Shown in pieces: positions 1 through 7,156 of a DNA stretch of 17,833 nt. The DNA comes from an uncultured Roseburia sp. GTDB taxonomy: Bacteria > Bacillota > Clostridia > Lachnospirales > Lachnospiraceae. The notes beneath the pieces are model-generated. The model searched no databases. It worked only from the letters and a program-made list of their open reading frames with translations, and was not told where the DNA came from. The stretch spans positions 1 through 17,833 of the forward strand of contig CAKRCJ010000011.1 of NCBI GenBank assembly GCA_934307185.1. The letters run 5' to 3'. Made by a program: the position numbers and the translations under genes. How positions within the stretch are numbered: the first letter of the stretch is position 1; the number at the start of each line of letters is the position of its first letter.

Positions 1-41
1 AAAAAGAACCGCACGTCTGGACTCTTCGCCCAGACGGTCGG
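1..41 (-). terminator. Intrinsic terminator forming the riboswitch expression platform
   Basis: On the minus strand CGUCUGG (30-36) pairs perfectly with CCAGACG (14-20) across a 9-base loop. CCG/CGG can extend the stem beyond an internal loop. UUCUUUUU follows and reaches the window edge. The 5' arm uses the conserved ZTP-binding segment, so aptamer and terminator should be mutually exclusive. Confidence 0.7.
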
Positions 42-97
42 CATTCTTTTGTTATACTTCACGTGGTAAACCCCACTTTTTCCGTCAGTCATATAAC
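1..97 (-). ncRNA. ZTP (pfl-type) riboswitch controlling a gene left of the window
   Basis: Read on the minus strand, the RNA begins GUUAUAUGACUGACG, continues through a GUGG/CCAC hairpin, and closes with GUAUAAC (51-57), which pairs with the first seven bases (one G-U pair). It then carries CCGACCGUCUGGGC (28-41), close to the conserved 3' block of the pfl motif. This order matches the known ZTP aptamer, which binds the purine intermediate ZMP/ZTP. A terminator follows directly, so control is probably transcriptional, with ligand favouring read-through. Known targets in Firmicutes are purine and one-carbon genes such as purH, folD or glyA; the actual target is not visible here. I recognised the motif by eye, without a covariance model. 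Confidence 0.8.
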
Positions 98-103
98 AAT
101 TGC

Positions 104-132
104 ATTGTACTATGAATGAGAAAATTTTTCAA
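104..132 (-). promoter_or_regulatory. Sigma-A type promoter of the ZTP riboswitch transcript
   Basis: On the minus strand TTGAAA (127-132) and TACAAT (104-109) are separated by exactly 17 bases. The expected start point, about 7 bases downstream, falls at the first bases of the riboswitch P1 stem near position 97, so promoter and aptamer support each other. Transcription runs leftwards, out of the window. Confidence 0.75.
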
Positions 133-182
133 CTGGGAAAATTTTACAATTTTTACCGTTATTTATATTACAAGCAATCTAT

Positions 183-199
183 GATATAATGAGCGCAAG
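183..199 (+). repeat. 17-bp direct repeat, copy 1 (contains TATAAT)
   Basis: GATATAATGAGCGCAAG occurs here and again, identically, at 262-278, offset by 79 bases. It includes a TATAAT that could act as a -10 box. No good -35 hexamer lies 16-18 bases upstream. Confidence 0.6.
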
Positions 200-205
200 T
201 GAGGG

Positions 206-227
206 AAATGCAAATTTATTTGCATTT
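206..227. repeat. Perfect palindrome between the two direct repeats
   Basis: AAATGCAAAT and its exact reverse complement ATTTGCATTT are separated by two bases. This is a 10-bp-arm inverted repeat lying between the two 17-bp repeats upstream of the phosphodiesterase gene. It could be an operator or an RNA hairpin. Confidence 0.6.
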
Positions 228-248
228 GACGAACGGCGATATTATTGA

Positions 249-261
249 GTGATGTAATCAC
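249..261. repeat. Small palindrome abutting the second direct repeat
   Basis: GTGAT-GTA-ATCAC is a perfect 5-bp-arm inverted repeat that ends one base before the second 17-bp repeat. The first repeat copy has no equivalent, so the two copies are not in identical contexts. Confidence 0.4.
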
Positions 262-278
262 GATATAATGAGCGCAAG
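262..278 (+). repeat. 17-bp direct repeat, copy 2 (contains TATAAT)
   Basis: Exact second copy of the repeat at 183-199. Its TATAAT (264-269) lies 53 bases upstream of the phosphodiesterase start codon, a suitable place for that gene's promoter, although no convincing -35 box accompanies it. Confidence 0.55.
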
Positions 279-322
279 GTAATTGCTAATATATGTAAAC
301 AACGATAAGGAGAACGTTTTCC

Positions 323-769
323 ATGAAAATCGCATTAATTTCCGATACACACGGCATCAGCCGCAATGAATTATTTGACAATATTAAAGACTGCGACTAT
401 CTCATTCACACCGGTGATTTTGATGATGAACGCACTTATAATAAATTCCAGAACTGTGGCATTCCAATGTATGCCGTCCGCGGCAACTGCGACCATGGCG
501 AATGGGCATCTTATCTGCACGAATTTTTATCCGTGCCGATAGGCGGAAAACTGTTTTTTCTCGCCCACAATAAAGCAGACCTGCCTTTTGACCTGACTGA
601 CGCTGATTTTGTTATTTTCGGTCACACACATGTATTCACGCACTATGACCGCTATGGAAAAATTTTCATCAATCCCGGAAGTGCAAGTTCTGACCGTGGA
701 GATGGAAAGAGTATTGCCATTTTGGAATTGACGGATACCGGCTATGAAGTAAAAAGAATCCGGCTATAA
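323..769 (+). CDS. YfcE/MJ0936-family metallophosphodiesterase
   Basis: This 148-residue protein has the full motif set of the small calcineurin-like phosphoesterases: DTH near the N-terminus (D8, H10), GDFDD (D32), RGNCDH (N55), a conserved His near 82, and GHTH (H101, H103), followed by NPGS. These residues bind the two catalytic metal ions. Family members (YfcE, MJ0936) cleave phosphodiesters such as bis-pNPP or cyclic nucleotides in vitro, but the natural substrate is usually unknown. Length is normal for a single-domain member, and no signal peptide is seen, so it is cytoplasmic. The start is set by AAGGAG ten bases before ATG. It stands alone on the plus strand and its last six bases overlap the convergent dus gene. 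Confidence 0.88.
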   Translation: MKIALISDTHGISRNELFDNIKDCDYLIHTGDFDDERTYNKFQNCGIPMYAVRGNCDHGEWASYLHEFLSVPIGGKLFFLAHNKADLPFDLTDADFVIFGHTHVFTHYDRYGKIFINPGSASSDRGDGKSIAILELTDTGYEVKRIRL

Positions 770-1729
770 GCTTAACAACTCCTGCTCCCGGAACAATGCA
801 TCTACGATCACATAATACTCCGCCAGACGTTCTGTTTTTTTGATTTTCTTTAAATACTTTTCCGGATTTGTAAAGCTTTTACTCATGTAACACCACAGCT
901 CTTTCATTTTAAATAACGTGTTGCGGTCGCCAGACATAATTCCCTTATAACCGTCACAGACCATATCATGAAACGCACGGAATGTCTGTTTATCCGGCCC
1001 GCTGCTGCCCTGTGCGGTTTTATATCCGGATTTTTCTACTCCTCGCAGTTTTCCCACCAGTCCCGGATTTTGTAAAATACCCCTGCCAAGCATAACTTTG
1101 TCTGTATCCGGAAATTCCAGCCGCAGCTTTTCATAAGCTTCTGCCGAATGAATATCTCCGTTATAGCAAAGTGAATGGCAGCTGTGCTCTGCCACATACC
1201 GGTACTGTTCCATACGCGGTGTATATTTATAAAAGTCTTTCTGTATTCTCGGGTGCACAATTAATTCCGACAACGGGTATTTCTCATAAAGGGCAAGTAT
1301 GCGCCCCCACTCGTCCGGTGCATCTTTTCCAACTCTCGTCTTAATGGAAATTTTGCAGTCACATTCTGTAAAAATCTGGTCTAAAAATTGCTCTAACTGT
1401 TCCGGTACACCAAGAAAACCTGCGCCCCTGTTTTTTGCAGCCACCGTTCCTGACGGACAGCCAAGGTTTAAGTTCACCTCATTATAGCCATACTGTTTCA
1501 ACTGCTTTGTAATGGAGATAAAATCCTCCGCCTGATTAGTTAAAATCTGTGGTACTACCTCCATTCCTTTATTATGTTCCGGATTAATGTCGTTCAATGC
1601 CTTAAAATCCAGTTTTTTATTTGTAATAAACGGGGTAAAATACCGGTCAATATCATGGAAATATTTCTGATATGCGTTTCGGTAAATATATCCGGTTAAT
1701 CCCTCCATCGGTGCCATGTAAAATTTCAT
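764..1729 (-). CDS. tRNA-dihydrouridine synthase family protein
   Basis: A 321-residue FMN-dependent TIM-barrel enzyme that reduces specific uridines in the tRNA D-arm to dihydrouridine. It opens with YMAPMEGLTG, the usual FMN-binding strand. NLNLGCPSG carries the catalytic Cys (C91), SIKTRVG holds the conserved Lys/Arg (K130, R132), and HPR at 159-161 and YNGDI follow in family order. VMLGRGILQNP near the C-terminus is the second flavin phosphate-binding loop. Length is typical. I cannot tell which Dus subclass or uridine position applies, so I give no gene symbol. No strong ribosome binding site precedes the ATG. The stop overlaps the end of the convergent phosphodiesterase gene, and no terminator fits between them. 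Confidence 0.9.
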   Translation of the reverse strand: MKFYMAPMEGLTGYIYRNAYQKYFHDIDRYFTPFITNKKLDFKALNDINPEHNKGMEVVPQILTNQAEDFISITKQLKQYGYNEVNLNLGCPSGTVAAKNRGAGFLGVPEQLEQFLDQIFTECDCKISIKTRVGKDAPDEWGRILALYEKYPLSELIVHPRIQKDFYKYTPRMEQYRYVAEHSCHSLCYNGDIHSAEAYEKLRLEFPDTDKVMLGRGILQNPGLVGKLRGVEKSGYKTAQGSSGPDKQTFRAFHDMVCDGYKGIMSGDRNTLFKMKELWCYMSKSFTNPEKYLKKIKKTERLAEYYVIVDALFREQELLSL

Positions 1730-1869
1730 ATCTTATCTGTTTAAAACCTTTCTGTTTCTTCTGTTTTTTTCTAAACAATCATTTTTCACTCATTATTACA
1801 ATAAATAAGAGAATTTAAAATATTGTACTATTTTGTCCGTACTGTAAAGCCATATTATACTTTATTTTC

Positions 1870-3156
1870 TCATTTATAGCTTAATAACTCATAAATCTCT
1901 TTCGTCTGCTCATCATCAAATCCACTCATATAGTAGTCTGTTCCATCCGCTGTAAAATGCAAAAATTCCGTATTCTCCGGATTTAAAAACACTTCACATT
2001 TTCCTACATTCCGGATAAAAAAGGTTCCTTCTTCCAATGTATCCATTGCCGTTCCGCTGGATTTACTCCATGTTGGCAGTTCTGTGATAGTTTCTAAATT
2101 TTTTATATCCTTCACGTCAATCTCATATTCTACATTCAGATGCTTTGCATAAAGCGTCTCATTTTCCACCTGAAGTCTGATAGGTGTAAACTCTAACATA
2201 ATCAGCCAGATGCACATTGCAGGAACTGCTATGACCAGACAGAGTATGGAAAAAATCTCAAATGCTTTTCCCGCCGGTGTTGCCAGATTTGTTGTTGTTC
2301 CTATTCCGACTTTTTTCGGTACCATTGTCCGCCGGTCCGCCGGATTATAATACAGTATTCCGCCAATCCAGTGTCTGTCATCATTTACGTTCCCGTTTAA
2401 TTCCCTCTTTTTTTGATAAGCGGCTTCTATCCGCTGTAACTGATACATCAACGGAAAACTTAACACCAATGTAAGCACTGCATATCCGACTGTGCCTGCC
2501 AAAATCATTTTTCCGGTATCCGGTACGAGAAATGCTGCTGCTAAAATCACTCCGACAAATGCAGCATTTACCCACAGCACTGCCAGCCAGAAATTTTTCC
2601 AGGCATTTTTCTTTGCCCTTGTGTAGTTTAAATTAATATCACTTTCCCTGCTTATGACCGTCACCGGCTGTCTGTCCATCCAGACTGCACCTGCGGTAAG
2701 CGCCAGTCCACATAACCACATACAGATGCAAAGCCCGCTTACACTGCTTAATTCCACATTTTTGTTTAAATCCGGAAACAAAAATCCTGCCATTATCGGA
2801 ACAAGCGCCCCAAGGAATGTAAGCATATTCGGCACAAAAAAAGGCAGGAATTTCACCCTTCTGATTTTTCCGATGGATTTTAATTCGATGCGCCGTTCAA
2901 CCTCCACATCCTCATACAGAAAATGTTCCATTTTCCACTTTTTCAATGCATTGTTTGCATGGACTAACGGCAGGCAAAGTAAAATGATGACTGCTAATAT
3001 CCAGAACATCCAAATCGTAAGCTGAATGGAAACATAGTTTGTGAGCAGACAGCTGAACGGGACAATTGCAAGAAACAGAAAATAGTTTCTCATTTCTCTT
3101 TTAAACTTTTCCACAACCGCCTTCACCTCGTCCTCTTTTATCCACTCCGGGCTCAT
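1870..3156 (-). CDS. DUF5808-like multi-pass membrane protein, apparently lacking its N-terminus
   Basis: The 428 residues from this ATG contain several hydrophobic segments (around 26-66, 106-126, 139-160, 189-211, 217-240, 300-322). Residues 258-298 resemble the DUF5808 domain, with NDDRHWIGGILYYNP, MVPKKVGIG and N290. The C-terminal 100 residues are soluble and look like a PH-type beta domain. Proteins of this kind usually sit beside a YtrA-type GntR regulator, as here, and are thought to act in cell-envelope stress; the function is unknown. This ATG has no ribosome binding site. The same frame continues upstream through an in-frame TAG (3211-3213) to an ATG at 3267 that does have one. The gene is therefore probably broken, or read through. 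Confidence 0.7.
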   Translation of the reverse strand: MSPEWIKEDEVKAVVEKFKREMRNYFLFLAIVPFSCLLTNYVSIQLTIWMFWILAVIILLCLPLVHANNALKKWKMEHFLYEDVEVERRIELKSIGKIRRVKFLPFFVPNMLTFLGALVPIMAGFLFPDLNKNVELSSVSGLCICMWLCGLALTAGAVWMDRQPVTVISRESDINLNYTRAKKNAWKNFWLAVLWVNAAFVGVILAAAFLVPDTGKMILAGTVGYAVLTLVLSFPLMYQLQRIEAAYQKKRELNGNVNDDRHWIGGILYYNPADRRTMVPKKVGIGTTTNLATPAGKAFEIFSILCLVIAVPAMCIWLIMLEFTPIRLQVENETLYAKHLNVEYEIDVKDIKNLETITELPTWSKSSGTAMDTLEEGTFFIRNVGKCEVFLNPENTEFLHFTADGTDYYMSGFDDEQTKEIYELLSYK

Positions 3157-3267
3157 ATCTACCGCAAACAGGCAGCCATTTTTATATTGATACTGACTGC
3201 GGAAAATAAACTAAAAAATAAAATTGAGCGGATACACTGTTACAAACATTAAGATATTTACTATCAT
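3157..3267 (-). pseudogene. Original 5' end of the DUF5808-like gene, interrupted by an amber codon
   Basis: From ATG at 3265-3267, preceded by AGAAGGGGG about ten bases upstream, the frame runs MIVNILMFVTVYPLNFIF, then TAG, then FIFRSQYQYKNGCLFAVD, and directly into the 428-residue reading frame. The first segment is hydrophobic, like the missing first membrane helix. The part after the stop resembles the linker that precedes the next helix in such proteins. Without the TAG at codon 19 the protein would be 465 residues. One base change from CAG or TGG would explain it. It could also be a sequencing error. Confidence 0.65.
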
Positions 3268-3372
3268 AGGTTGTTGTCCCCCTTCTCTGACTTTGTGCTA
3301 TTTTTAACTGCCGGTTATATTTCTTTTTCTGTTCCGGTATCTCTTGCTTTCTCTGCAAATTTGCTTTTCTTG

Positions 3373-3732
3373 TCAAAATAATTTCTCGCAGATTTCAAAA
3401 AATTCTTCCTTCGTCATTCCACTGACTTTCGCCTCTGAAATAATCTGCTGCAATAATTCCTCTGACTTTTTGGAAAGCTCCTTTGTCCCTGCGAATTCTT
3501 TGCGCACCCGCGCACCGCTTCTTCTGTCAGCGTAAATATAACCCTCCTGCTTTAACAGTGCATATGCCTTATTGACCGTCATGGAGTTAATTCCGATTTC
3601 CTCTGCAAGCCCACGCACCGTAGGTAACTGCTCTCCCGGTGCAAGCCTTCCGTCTGAAATTCCCTGCACAATCTGATTACGGATTTGCTGATAAATCGGA
3701 ATTTCCGACATTTCATTAATGGAAATAACCAA
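3373..3732 (-). CDS. GntR-family transcriptional repressor, YtrA subfamily
   Basis: A 119-residue regulator. The N-terminal winged helix-turn-helix (about 10-75) reads IPIYQQIRNQIVQGI, then LAPGEQLPTVRGLAEE and SMTVNKAYALLKQEGYI, a classic GntR pattern. Only about 45 residues follow, too few for a large effector domain, which places it in the YtrA group. YtrA proteins repress their own operon and adjacent transporter or membrane-protein genes, often in response to cell-wall antibiotics. The start is TTG, chosen because GAGAGGAGG lies eight bases upstream and the reading frame has no better start. The promoter upstream lies within a long palindrome, suggesting autorepression. The next gene downstream is the amber-interrupted membrane protein, probably in the same operon. 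Confidence 0.88.
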   Translation of the reverse strand: MVISINEMSEIPIYQQIRNQIVQGISDGRLAPGEQLPTVRGLAEEIGINSMTVNKAYALLKQEGYIYADRRSGARVRKEFAGTKELSKKSEELLQQIISEAKVSGMTKEEFFEICEKLF

Positions 3733-3753
3733 ATGAACCGCCTCCTCTCCTAA

Positions 3754-3777
3754 TAGGATTTTTACACCCCAATCCTA
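3754..3777 (-). promoter_or_regulatory. Inverted repeat in the gntR 5' leader
   Basis: TAGGATT and AATCCTA are exact complements separated by ten bases, between the gntR promoter and its ribosome binding site. This could be a leader hairpin or a second protein site. No function can be assigned. Confidence 0.35.
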
Positions 3778-3795
3778 ATCATAATAGCAAAAAAA

Positions 3796-3845
3796 ATATG
3801 TATTGTTTGTATTAATAATTATAATACAAACAATACATATGTCAA
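3796..3845 (-). promoter_or_regulatory. gntR promoter embedded in a 19-bp-arm perfect palindrome
   Basis: On the minus strand TTGACA (3840-3845) and TATAAT (3818-3823) are 16 bases apart, both exact consensus hexamers. Positions 3796-3814 are the perfect reverse complement of 3822-3840, around a 7-base centre. The palindrome covers the whole spacer and -10 box and touches the -35. Each arm also holds TGTATT twice. Dimeric GntR repressors bind such repeats, so this is the likely autoregulatory operator. Confidence 0.75.
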
Positions 3846-3927
3846 GTACACAATATTCTGTCAGAAAGTCATCCGGAGATTTTTCCCGGTAAACAACAAA
3901 ATGCTTCTGCCCTATTTTCTTCTAAAA

Positions 3928-4791
3928 TCACGCCTGCCGTCTTAAAAAATCCAGAAAAGTTTCCACTCCACCGCCAGTCACCACAACATCTTTAGGTCTG
4001 TTTCCCTCAATGTCAGACACATCAAAGAAATCTCCACTTTTTGATTTTTCTGTCCGCATAAAGCTGTCACTTCCAAACATTCCCTGCTCAATCTCCACAA
4101 ATTCATCTCCCCAGAAACAGCAGTCGTTTGCCGTAATGCCTTCCGTTTTAAATTTTTCAAGAAAAACATCTACATTATCACTCTTGCAGGAAATTCCAAC
4201 CTCAAGATATTTTGCATCACAGGTTGCAGACACTTTCTGTCCGAACTCCTCCCCTGTTTTTTCTGCAACGGAAATCAGCTCCTTTAATCCGTTTTCTATT
4301 CCATGCTGTTTTAGGACGCTTCGCAGATATGCCACCTCATCCCCCTGCATAAAAAGCTGGTCTCCTCTGTCGTTTTCCACCATAAGGTCAATTTTGCAGT
4401 AATTCGGGCGGCTAAATACGATGTCCGTCGGCAAATTGTACTGGCACAGCAACGTTTTATGTATGCCATAACAGATATCGTGAATTTTAAGCAGTCCATT
4501 CCTATCTGGCAGCACCGCTGAAAAAATTTCCGGTTTTCCGTCTATTATCTGATAATTAAACGCTCCTCTTCCCAGTCCGAAAAATAAATTTTCCTGTTCT
4601 TCCCCGGTAAAATATGTATGGAGCTTTCCGCCCGCTATTTTGTCATATGTCGTGCCACTTACAATGACAAGCTTTTTTCCCTGCTGCAACAGCGGTTTCA
4701 TCACTTTTACTGCTTCTTCCACCGGTGCCATCCGCGATATAACTGCTGTTCCGTCCCAGTCAAAAAAAATTGCTTTATATTTTCTGTCCAT
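3928..4791 (-). CDS. HAD-superfamily hydrolase, last gene of the GH65 operon
   Basis: A 287-residue haloacid dehalogenase-type protein. Motif I is FFDWDGT (nucleophile D11, acid D13), motif II is IVSGTT (S45), motif III is probably K203, and motif IV is GDEFVE (about 228-233). A large insert between motifs II and III suggests a C2-type cap, as in Cof or sucrose-phosphatase-like enzymes. It is not the small C1 cap of beta-phosphoglucomutase. Such proteins usually dephosphorylate sugar phosphates in the cytoplasm. Its ribosome binding site AAGGAG overlaps the stop of the GH65 gene ten bases upstream, so the two are co-transcribed and probably coupled. That context suggests action on a phosphosugar made by or alongside the phosphorylase, but the substrate is unknown. 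No clear terminator follows. Confidence 0.75.
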   Translation of the reverse strand: MDRKYKAIFFDWDGTAVISRMAPVEEAVKVMKPLLQQGKKLVIVSGTTYDKIAGGKLHTYFTGEEQENLFFGLGRGAFNYQIIDGKPEIFSAVLPDRNGLLKIHDICYGIHKTLLCQYNLPTDIVFSRPNYCKIDLMVENDRGDQLFMQGDEVAYLRSVLKQHGIENGLKELISVAEKTGEEFGQKVSATCDAKYLEVGISCKSDNVDVFLEKFKTEGITANDCCFWGDEFVEIEQGMFGSDSFMRTEKSKSGDFFDVSDIEGNRPKDVVVTGGGVETFLDFLRRQA

Positions 4792-4801
4792 GCCTTTCTC
4801 C

Positions 4802-7150
4802 TTATTCTATGTGTCTATAACTTTCCCTACTCTTTAATGTGACCTCTTTGCCGCAAACCATGAAAGAAACCGCATCTCCTTCCACTAAAGTGAATTTTGC
4901 CTCCTCTTTTGAGACACGCACCTCCAAAAGGGCACCCTTAAATTTCAGACGGAATGCATATTCCTCCCACTGTTTCGGGATAACCGGTTTAAACCGGAGA
5001 ACGCCTTTCTGGCAGCGCACCCCTGCAAATCCATTTACAATTGCCTGCCAAGTTCCTGCCATATTTGCAGCATGAATTCCCGCATAAAAATTATTATGGT
5101 AATCATCCAAATCCATCCGCGCTGACTGTGAAAAATACTGATACGCCTCGTCTAGATAACCGATGTCACATGCCACAATTCCAAAAATGCAGGTCGACAG
5201 GGATGAGTGATGCAATGTCACCTCCTGATAAAAGTCATAATTTCTTCTGATTTCCTCCTCTGAGAACAAATCACTGTGCAGATACATTCCCAATATCGCA
5301 TCCGCCTGCTTTGACATCCTGTGACGCATGATAAACAACGGGTGATAATTTTCATAAAGCCATGCTCTTTTCTCCGGCGGTATTTTTGACTCATCCCACG
5401 GTTTCCGCATCATAAATCCATCATCCATTGGATAAATTTTCCGCTCTTTGTCATACGGAAAATACATTTTTTCAATAATTTCGTTCCAAAGCGTCACCTC
5501 CTCCTCCGAGAAATCAAGCTTATCTGCAAGGCGCTCCATCTGTTCCGGCGCATGCTCCTTCATGTACTCCACTGCATGCACTGCGTCCCTTAAATTCTCC
5601 CTCGCCATAAGATTAGTGTAAAAATTATTATCGACAAGCACATTGTATTCATCCGGTCCCGTCACATCGCAGATACAGTATTTTCCGTCCCTGCATTCCG
5701 CAAAAGAACCGACATCCGCCCATACTCTGGCTGTCTCAATGAGGATTTCTGCTCCTTTTTCGATTAAATACTGTGCATCTCCTGTCACTTGCAGATACAA
5801 AGAAAGTGCATAGGCAATGTCCGCATTAATATGATACTGGGCTGTTCCGAGCGGATAATAGGTAGATGCCTCCTGCCCGTTTATTGTTCTCCACGGATAA
5901 AGCGCACCTTTCATATGACCTAAAATTCTTGCCCTGTCCCTCGCCGCATCTAATGTCTGATAACGGTAATCCAGCAAATGTCTTGCCGTCTCCGGTTCCG
6001 TAAAAATAAGAACCGGAAGCACATACATCTCGGTATCCCAGAAATAGTGTCCCTCATAACCTTCTCCAGACAGTCCCTTAGCTCCCATGCCGGTTTTTCC
6101 GTCCCTTCCGGCAGCCTGAATAATATGGAACAGATTAAAATGAAGTCCCTGCTGCAATTGTTCATTTCCTTTGATTTCAACATCCGCCGTTTTCCAGAAG
6201 TTGTGCATATACTCTTTCTGTAACTGTTCCAGCTTCTCAAATCCGTCGCTTTCAGCCGCCGCAAGCTCCTCCTGCACAAACTGCTCCAAATCTTCTTTTT
6301 TTATATCAAGACTTGTCGTGTAGCACATAAATTTATCCAGTGTGATACACTCTCCTTTTTCTGTGTTAACTGCCACAGACACGACCGCATCCAGTTCTCC
6401 CGCTTTTGCCTGCCACACAGTTTCTTTCTCCCTTCTGTCACCGTGCCACAGTTCATGTAAACTTCCGCAGGCAGCCGTCAGCTTACTTCCTTTTGTTGTT
6501 CCCTCATAATAAAAAGTATTCTGCTCTGCCGCCACCTTATCCTGAATAAGTCTCCTTCCAAACGGTCCGTAATCCACAATTGGATTGGTTTTTCTTGTGT
6601 GATTTTCCACATCCGCCTGCAATTTGGATACAAATTCCACTTTTCCACAATAATTTACCGGCTTCACCTGATAACGGACTGCCATAATATTTTTTCTTGC
6701 AAACGAGACGAGCCGGTAAATACGGATTTCCGTAATTTTTCCATCCGGTGATGTCCACACCAGCTTTCTCTCCAGAATACCATCCTTCATGTGGAGAATT
6801 CGCGCATATTCCTTTACGGCTCCACGCTCCATGGTAAACTCCTCCCCATCTAAGATGACATGGGTTTCTTTCATATTCGGGAGATTTAGAAGAGACTGGC
6901 TCAGTAATGGAGAGCCGAAATTTGCCTCCCCATACCGGATATGCTCACTCTCATAAAATCCGTTGACAAAATTTCCCTCCAGTCCGGTATCCACATCAAA
7001 CGGATATGCTTCCTCGAAGGTTCCCCTCGTTCCGATATAACCATTTGACAATGCGAATGTCGTCTCATTCCGATAGTTGTTCTCCCGCTTAAATTCTGTC
7101 TCTGTAATCTCCCATTGCTCTACCGGATAAATCGGCTCCTTAAATTCCAT
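4802..7150 (-). CDS. Glycoside hydrolase family 65 disaccharide phosphorylase
   Basis: A 782-residue inverting phosphorylase with the usual GH65 plan: N-terminal beta-sandwich (about 1-270), linker helices, an (alpha/alpha)6 barrel (about 330-700) and a small C-terminal beta domain. The barrel shows GEGYEGHYFWDTEMY and INGQEASTYYPLGTAQYHINAD. VTGPDEYNVLVDNN contains the catalytic Glu (about residue 501), and LHHSSLS forms part of the phosphate site. The family splits alpha-glucosides (maltose, trehalose, kojibiose, nigerose, glucosyl-glycerol or -rhamnose) with phosphate to give beta-glucose 1-phosphate. Sequence alone does not settle the substrate. ATG at 7150 is preferred because GAGGAG lies nine bases before it; the upstream in-frame GTG at 7156 is only three bases from that site. 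No signal peptide, so it is cytoplasmic, as expected for a product that conserves the phosphate bond. Confidence 0.9.
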   Translation of the reverse strand: MEFKEPIYPVEQWEITETEFKRENNYRNETTFALSNGYIGTRGTFEEAYPFDVDTGLEGNFVNGFYESEHIRYGEANFGSPLLSQSLLNLPNMKETHVILDGEEFTMERGAVKEYARILHMKDGILERKLVWTSPDGKITEIRIYRLVSFARKNIMAVRYQVKPVNYCGKVEFVSKLQADVENHTRKTNPIVDYGPFGRRLIQDKVAAEQNTFYYEGTTKGSKLTAACGSLHELWHGDRREKETVWQAKAGELDAVVSVAVNTEKGECITLDKFMCYTTSLDIKKEDLEQFVQEELAAAESDGFEKLEQLQKEYMHNFWKTADVEIKGNEQLQQGLHFNLFHIIQAAGRDGKTGMGAKGLSGEGYEGHYFWDTEMYVLPVLIFTEPETARHLLDYRYQTLDAARDRARILGHMKGALYPWRTINGQEASTYYPLGTAQYHINADIAYALSLYLQVTGDAQYLIEKGAEILIETARVWADVGSFAECRDGKYCICDVTGPDEYNVLVDNNFYTNLMARENLRDAVHAVEYMKEHAPEQMERLADKLDFSEEEVTLWNEIIEKMYFPYDKERKIYPMDDGFMMRKPWDESKIPPEKRAWLYENYHPLFIMRHRMSKQADAILGMYLHSDLFSEEEIRRNYDFYQEVTLHHSSLSTCIFGIVACDIGYLDEAYQYFSQSARMDLDDYHNNFYAGIHAANMAGTWQAIVNGFAGVRCQKGVLRFKPVIPKQWEEYAFRLKFKGALLEVRVSKEEAKFTLVEGDAVSFMVCGKEVTLKSRESYRHIE

Positions 7151-7156
7151 CCTCAC

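Noticed and set aside
189..248. A 19-codon plus-strand frame (MSASEGNANLFAFDERRYY) inside the repeat block
   Set aside because: No ribosome binding site, the ATG lies within the repeated TATAATGAG, and the palindrome explains much of its sequence.
1730..1869. Promoter for the dihydrouridine synthase gene (TTTACA and TACAAT)
   Set aside because: The hexamers are only 15 bases apart, outside the normal spacing, and nothing else supports them.
3182..3376. A basic 64-residue frame starting TTG, overlapping the gntR stop by TTGA
   Set aside because: There is no ribosome binding site before the TTG, no recognised family, and its second half overlaps the start of the membrane-protein frame, which has a better start signal. 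I cannot support it as a gene.
3846..3927. Possible terminator after the HAD gene (CCGG...CCGG)
   Set aside because: Only four paired bases and no T-tract on the minus strand. Read-through into the gntR region is possible.
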